Notes under the pieces: model-generated | Seen by the model: only the letters and a program-made list of their open reading frames with translations | Databases searched by the model: none | What the model was told of the DNA's origin: nothing | Shown: piece after piece, positions 60,838 through 64,000 of the stretch | Layout: the number at the start of each line of letters is the position of its first letter | How positions within the stretch are numbered: position 1 is the stretch's first letter | Source of the DNA: Xenoacremonium recifei | Lineage: Eukaryota > Ascomycota > Sordariomycetes > Hypocreales > Nectriaceae | Direction of reading: 5' to 3' | Assembly: GCA_012184525.1 (NCBI GenBank) | Contig: WOFQ01000017.1 | Location: 608,510 to 672,509, forward strand | Length of the DNA: 64,000 nt | Made by a program: the position numbers and the translations under genes

Positions 60838-62993
60838 TCACGCACCTGATGTAGGTATCTGGCCAGATATGGCCGCCAAAGCCGCAGAAATAGCCTTCGA
60901 TGCTCTTTGAGCTTCAGCTGACTGGTCAAAACTCTTCTCCCAGAGGGCCTTTGAAGAGATAAGAGTATCCTGGATTTCATTCCGCTTGCTAAGGGCGTGA
61001 GCGTCTCCCCGGTTCCCATGGCTCTTCTCAGATCGGCTGAGAACAAAACACAGCATCATTGTGGCTTGTAAGAACTCATGATTAAGCGGCGTTGTGACCT
61101 TCCACCGAATGCTGAAGAAAAGCCCACCAGGTTGAGTTTCTTCATGCATCCTTCGCTGGTGCGCAAGGATTGCTAAAGCTGCGTCAACACAAATCTGACT
61201 TGAATTTGCTCCGTCGATGGGCCCCTTTACGAGACTCCACCGATGGAGTAGATAGATTGCCTTGCGAATAAGCATGTCCAGTATCATCTGGTGTAGTAAT
61301 ATCAATGGGTTGTCTGTGATTGCTGCTTCGAGGGTGTCGTACTTCAGCAAGGTGGGAATGGAATCAACAGCACGATCCAGTTTGGTACTTAGCACCGCAA
61401 TATCAGCTGCGGATGGGGGTCCTGCTTCAGTAGCGTCGTAAACCTCGGCCGCCACTTTGATGACCTTGTCCCTTTGGATGATATACAACCAAGGGGAGGA
61501 CTCTGTCACAGGTCGCTCGGCGGGCATATTTTCATGTTCAGCATCAAGATCATTTTCGAACAGGTGAGCAGGTGGTTGTGTATCGCACTGGGTGTCTTTG
61601 ATGATACGAGGTAGCCCGACCTGTGTGCTAGTGAAAAAGTCCATCTGATATAGTGTGATCCAAAGGCGTCGACGAAGCTCGGCGCGCAAGGGACGGATTT
61701 CGGGCCAGTGTGAGGGATCTCTATGCAATCCCATTCGTAGAGCAATTCTCATAATGACCCCAAAAAGAATATAGCTCTTGATCGACGCGTCTAAATTGAG
61801 GTTTTGCTCAACAGCGAAATGCAATATCAGGGTTTCCATTGTGTACCTGCTCGACTGCATATAATCGCCGGCAAGGAGGCAATGGATTGTGAGGCTTCGA
61901 TAGGAATCAACCATATCGTCTTTTTCAGTGTCGCCCTGCCTTTGCAAGAACTCAGACATGGTCATAATGCTATACAATAAGCCTATCCACATGACAGGAC
62001 TTGCTGCAGGGTTGACCCAGAAGACCGCATACTATAGAAAGATGAGATCAAGAAAGCATTCAGAGACATAGGACCCCACCTCAGCAAGGAAAGTCTTGCG
62101 ATGAATGATAACTGCACATAGCATTGTTTTGTCAGAGAGTACTCACGGTCATTAGTAGGGTGAAGGAATCAACAAGACCTACATGGTGCCATGTCAAAAG
62201 AGTTGAAGAAATGGGAGACGTGTCTATCAACAACCCTTTTAGGGGGTAACATTGCAAGAATTTGGTCCCTCGTGACTGGGGATACATTATTAAGAAGAAA
62301 TAATGTCTGGGGCCCCGATTCATTGATAATATTTGAATGAACCAGAGAGGAATCGGCATCAGCTGTTGTATTTTGTGGTTCAATCGATAGGTCATCCTTA
62401 AGGCCTTGAATCTAAGGAAGATACAGTCAGGGCCTTTCTTCCCCTTCTCTTTCTTCAGAGAGCCTAGGTCTGGAATAGATCACTTACTTCTTCTAGAAAC
62501 GTAGCCCAGTGGGAACTGCCAGTGTATACCACATGATCATCATCTAGGCTCAATATCCCAATATTATCCCTCACATCATGGGCCGAGGCGGAGATCTGAG
62601 CAGAGGGATTTGGAGTGGAGGTTGGCTTTGACCTCTCACACACTGACTGCGCTGACTTTTCAACCATCTCGGAGATAAGGGACTCCAAGCGAGCAACTCT
62701 CTGACGCGCTTGTTGTCCCCTTGTCCTAGGTCGATAGTCCACAGCGTGGATACGATCGCTCTCGGAGGAAAGATAGGTGCAGTCTGCAGCCTGGTTCCGT
62801 CGTATACACGCACCACACGGAGACTGGCGATCGCAACGGAGCCTAAGCGACACTTTAATCGGGCTTCATGGCTGTAGATTGAGATCAGGGCGACTCACTT
62901 GCGTCCTCTGCAGAAACTGCAGCTCAGGATGGGCTTTTCGCGTTTCCTACTAGAAGAGAGCATGGGTGAGGAGGGCTGCGGATGTGGCTCCAT
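60838..62993 (-). CDS. Zn(II)2Cys6 transcription factor
   Basis: Regulator of about 620 aa. Exon 1 from ATG 62993 (MEPHPQPSSPMLSSSRKR) ends CSFCRGRK; the intron's acceptor at 62844 region gives K-LRCDRQSPCGACIRRNQAADC in frame, completing six Cys. A basic/coiled linker (ARQRVARLESLISEMVE) follows. The middle exon PVTRDQILAMLPPKRVVDRH, then IIHRKTFLAE, leads to the fungal_trans core MWIGLLYSIMTMSEFLQRQG, YILFGVIMRIALRMGLHRDP, ELRRRLWITLYQMDFFTSTQ and VGLPRIIKDTQCDTQPPAHL. It ends at 60838 (AAISGQIPTSGA). No lesions seen. Its nearest intact target candidates are the convergent MFS exporter and the genes beyond; I see no shared operator. Confidence 0.85.
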
Positions 62994-63328
62994 GTCTCTC
63001 GATGGAATTTGTCATGTATGTAGGCCCCTACATTCTTACTTGGATGAGATGCAAGGATGAGCGAGGTCCCTGTATGGATTATGGTCTCATAGTCTCGTGA
63101 CCCGTGTTATGATCACGTCAGCAATTCGCGTCTAACGGCTCCCACTGGAACGGCGCCCAGGCGCCGCAATAGAATCGGCGCCCGGGCGCTGCAGTAGCGT
63201 TTTTATGGGTCAACACATCATTCATTGGCCAGACCTGTCAACGCGTCCAGCGCGTGCGTTCATGCTGACCTCTATCAATATCCAAGAGTTCATGACTTGT
63301 TTCCTTTTCCTTAATGTGACCAGGCATT
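62994..63328. other. Intergenic region upstream of the transposase, with a tandem repeat
   Basis: About 335 bp between the regulator and the MULE reading frame; it may contain the element's 5' terminal repeat, but the matching 3' end is outside the window so I cannot define it. It contains the tandem repeat at 63151-63200. Confidence 0.5.
63151..63200. repeat. Two 25-bp GC-rich tandem repeats
   Basis: Units beginning CGGCGCCCAGGCGC (63151) and CGGCGCCCGGGCGC (63176), 20 of 25 bases identical; four of the five differences are transitions. Each unit is itself partly palindromic (GGCGCC). Confidence 0.7.
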
Positions 63329-64000
63329 ATGGCTACCTCGCAGTCGCCGTTAGTGACTTATACTTCCCCAACTCTCACTGGAGCTGTTTCTTTTCCCGAC
63401 GATTGCCTTCCTCCGGAAGCCGAATATCCATCTCGCGATGAGTTGGTTATAGCGATTAACGCCTGGGCTGTCACGCGAGGCTACGTGTTCATTACACGAA
63501 AGTCAACCACGAAGAGTAGTGGCCGCAAAATCGTTACTTATGCGTTCGATAAATCCTGGAAGCCCAGGGCCTCCAGTGAAAGAGGACCCAAGCGCAAGAC
63601 AACAACACGAGGCACTGGCTGCTTATTCTCAATCTTAGCCAAGGAATCACTTGATAAAACGACATGGTCTCTACACCATCGACCCGACGAACAGTTCTCA
63701 AAACATAATCATCCTCCAAGCCACCATCCATCAGCTCATCCGGTTCATCGCCAGTTGGACGCCTCCGGCAAAGCGACACTATCAGAGCTTGTGTCTGCTG
63801 GTATCTCCCCTAGAGACATCCAAACGTTCCTGCGCCAGCAAGATCCAGGTTCCTTGGCAACGAGAAAAGATATCTACAATCGGATTGCCGAGCTGAAGGA
63901 TGATATACATCAGGGTCAAAGCTCTATTCATGCTTTGATCAACCAATTAGATCGTGAAGGGTTCTGGAGCCGTGTGCGAACTGATGAAAATCAGCGGGTC
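63329..64000 (+). mobile_element. Mutator-like (MULE, Hop-type) transposase with FAR1 DNA-binding domain, 5' part
   Basis: From ATG 63329 (MATSQSPLVTYTSPTLTGAV) an uninterrupted frame of 224 codons runs to the window end. It has the FAR1/WRKY-GCM1-like N-terminal domain of fungal MULE transposases: YPSRDELVIAINAWAVTRGY, VFITRKSTTKSSGRKIVTYA with RKTTTRGTGCLFSI and then the His pair in EQFSKHNHPPSHHP. It continues TRKDIYNRIAELKDDIHQGQ and ALINQLDREGFWSRVRTDEN, the segment that leads into the transposase core. The catalytic DDE region lies outside the window. No stop codons or shifts are seen in the visible part, so the copy may be recent. The short overlapping frames in other phases are shadows. 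Confidence 0.88.

Noticed and set aside
1..64000. tRNA/rRNA genes, CRISPR arrays, PKS/NRPS/terpene synthase core genes
   Set aside because: No convincing A/B-box pair or cloverleaf, no regular direct-repeat array, and no multidomain synthase text was seen on either strand.

Overview
The window is a piece of a filamentous ascomycete (Pezizomycotina) genome. The coding regions are split by short GT-AG introns of about 45-75 bp, there are six intact-looking Zn(II)2Cys6 or zinc-cluster hybrid regulator genes plus decayed ones, and the enzyme families (CYP504, NmrA-like, AYR1-like SDR, DUF4267, NCS1 permease, DAL5-like MFS) are typical of fungi. I cannot fix the genus from sequence alone; a soil or plant-associated Sordariomycete-like fungus would fit. 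No rRNA, tRNA, PKS, NRPS or CRISPR was seen. The region looks accessory: catabolic and redox genes, transporters and regulators alternate with pseudogenes carrying stop codons of the CAA->TAA and TGG->TGA type, and a Mutator-like transposase runs off the right edge.

Layout. 0-12.3 kb: an edge-truncated SDR, a SAM methyltransferase, an MCT-like MFS transporter, a voltage-gated proton channel (Hv1 type, three exons, not obvious from single ORFs), a SMI1/KNR4-domain protein, a short element with 18-bp terminal inverted repeats, and an NmrA-like reductase. 13-15.8 kb: a decayed zinc-cluster regulator and a decayed SDR. 17.6-30.2 kb: the most coherent unit: DUF1479 dioxygenase-like protein, CYP504-type P450, SDR, amidase, alpha/beta hydrolase, RidA-family protein and a Zn2Cys6 regulator. 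Four promoters here carry a perfect palindrome TCGG-N5-CCGA about 100-230 bp before the ATG, and the divergent hydrolase/RidA promoter carries a one-mismatch copy. I read this as one regulon for breakdown of an aromatic, probably nitrogen-containing, compound; the substrate is unknown.

30.3-46 kb: a large protein made of a proline-rich half plus five regular CxxC modules of about 93 residues, a FAD (BBE-type) oxidoreductase pseudogene with an internal deletion, two NmrA-like genes, two regulators (one a C2H2 + Zn2Cys6 hybrid), a remnant of another regulator, a DUF4267 membrane protein and an aldo/keto reductase. 46-50 kb: an AYR1-like SDR whose catalytic Tyr is Phe, then a decayed MFS + CocE-type hydrolase pair. 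50.8-56.9 kb: NCS1 nucleobase-type permease, Zn2Cys6 regulator and phytanoyl-CoA-dioxygenase-like enzyme, all on the minus strand; permease and dioxygenase promoters share the palindrome CTCGGCCGAG. 57.8-64 kb: an MFS C-terminal remnant, a 14-TM MFS exporter convergent with another Zn2Cys6 regulator, and the 5' part of a FAR1/MULE transposase.

Exon boundaries were worked out by hand from reading frame, splice consensus and protein continuity; where I could not make a junction close in frame I say so.
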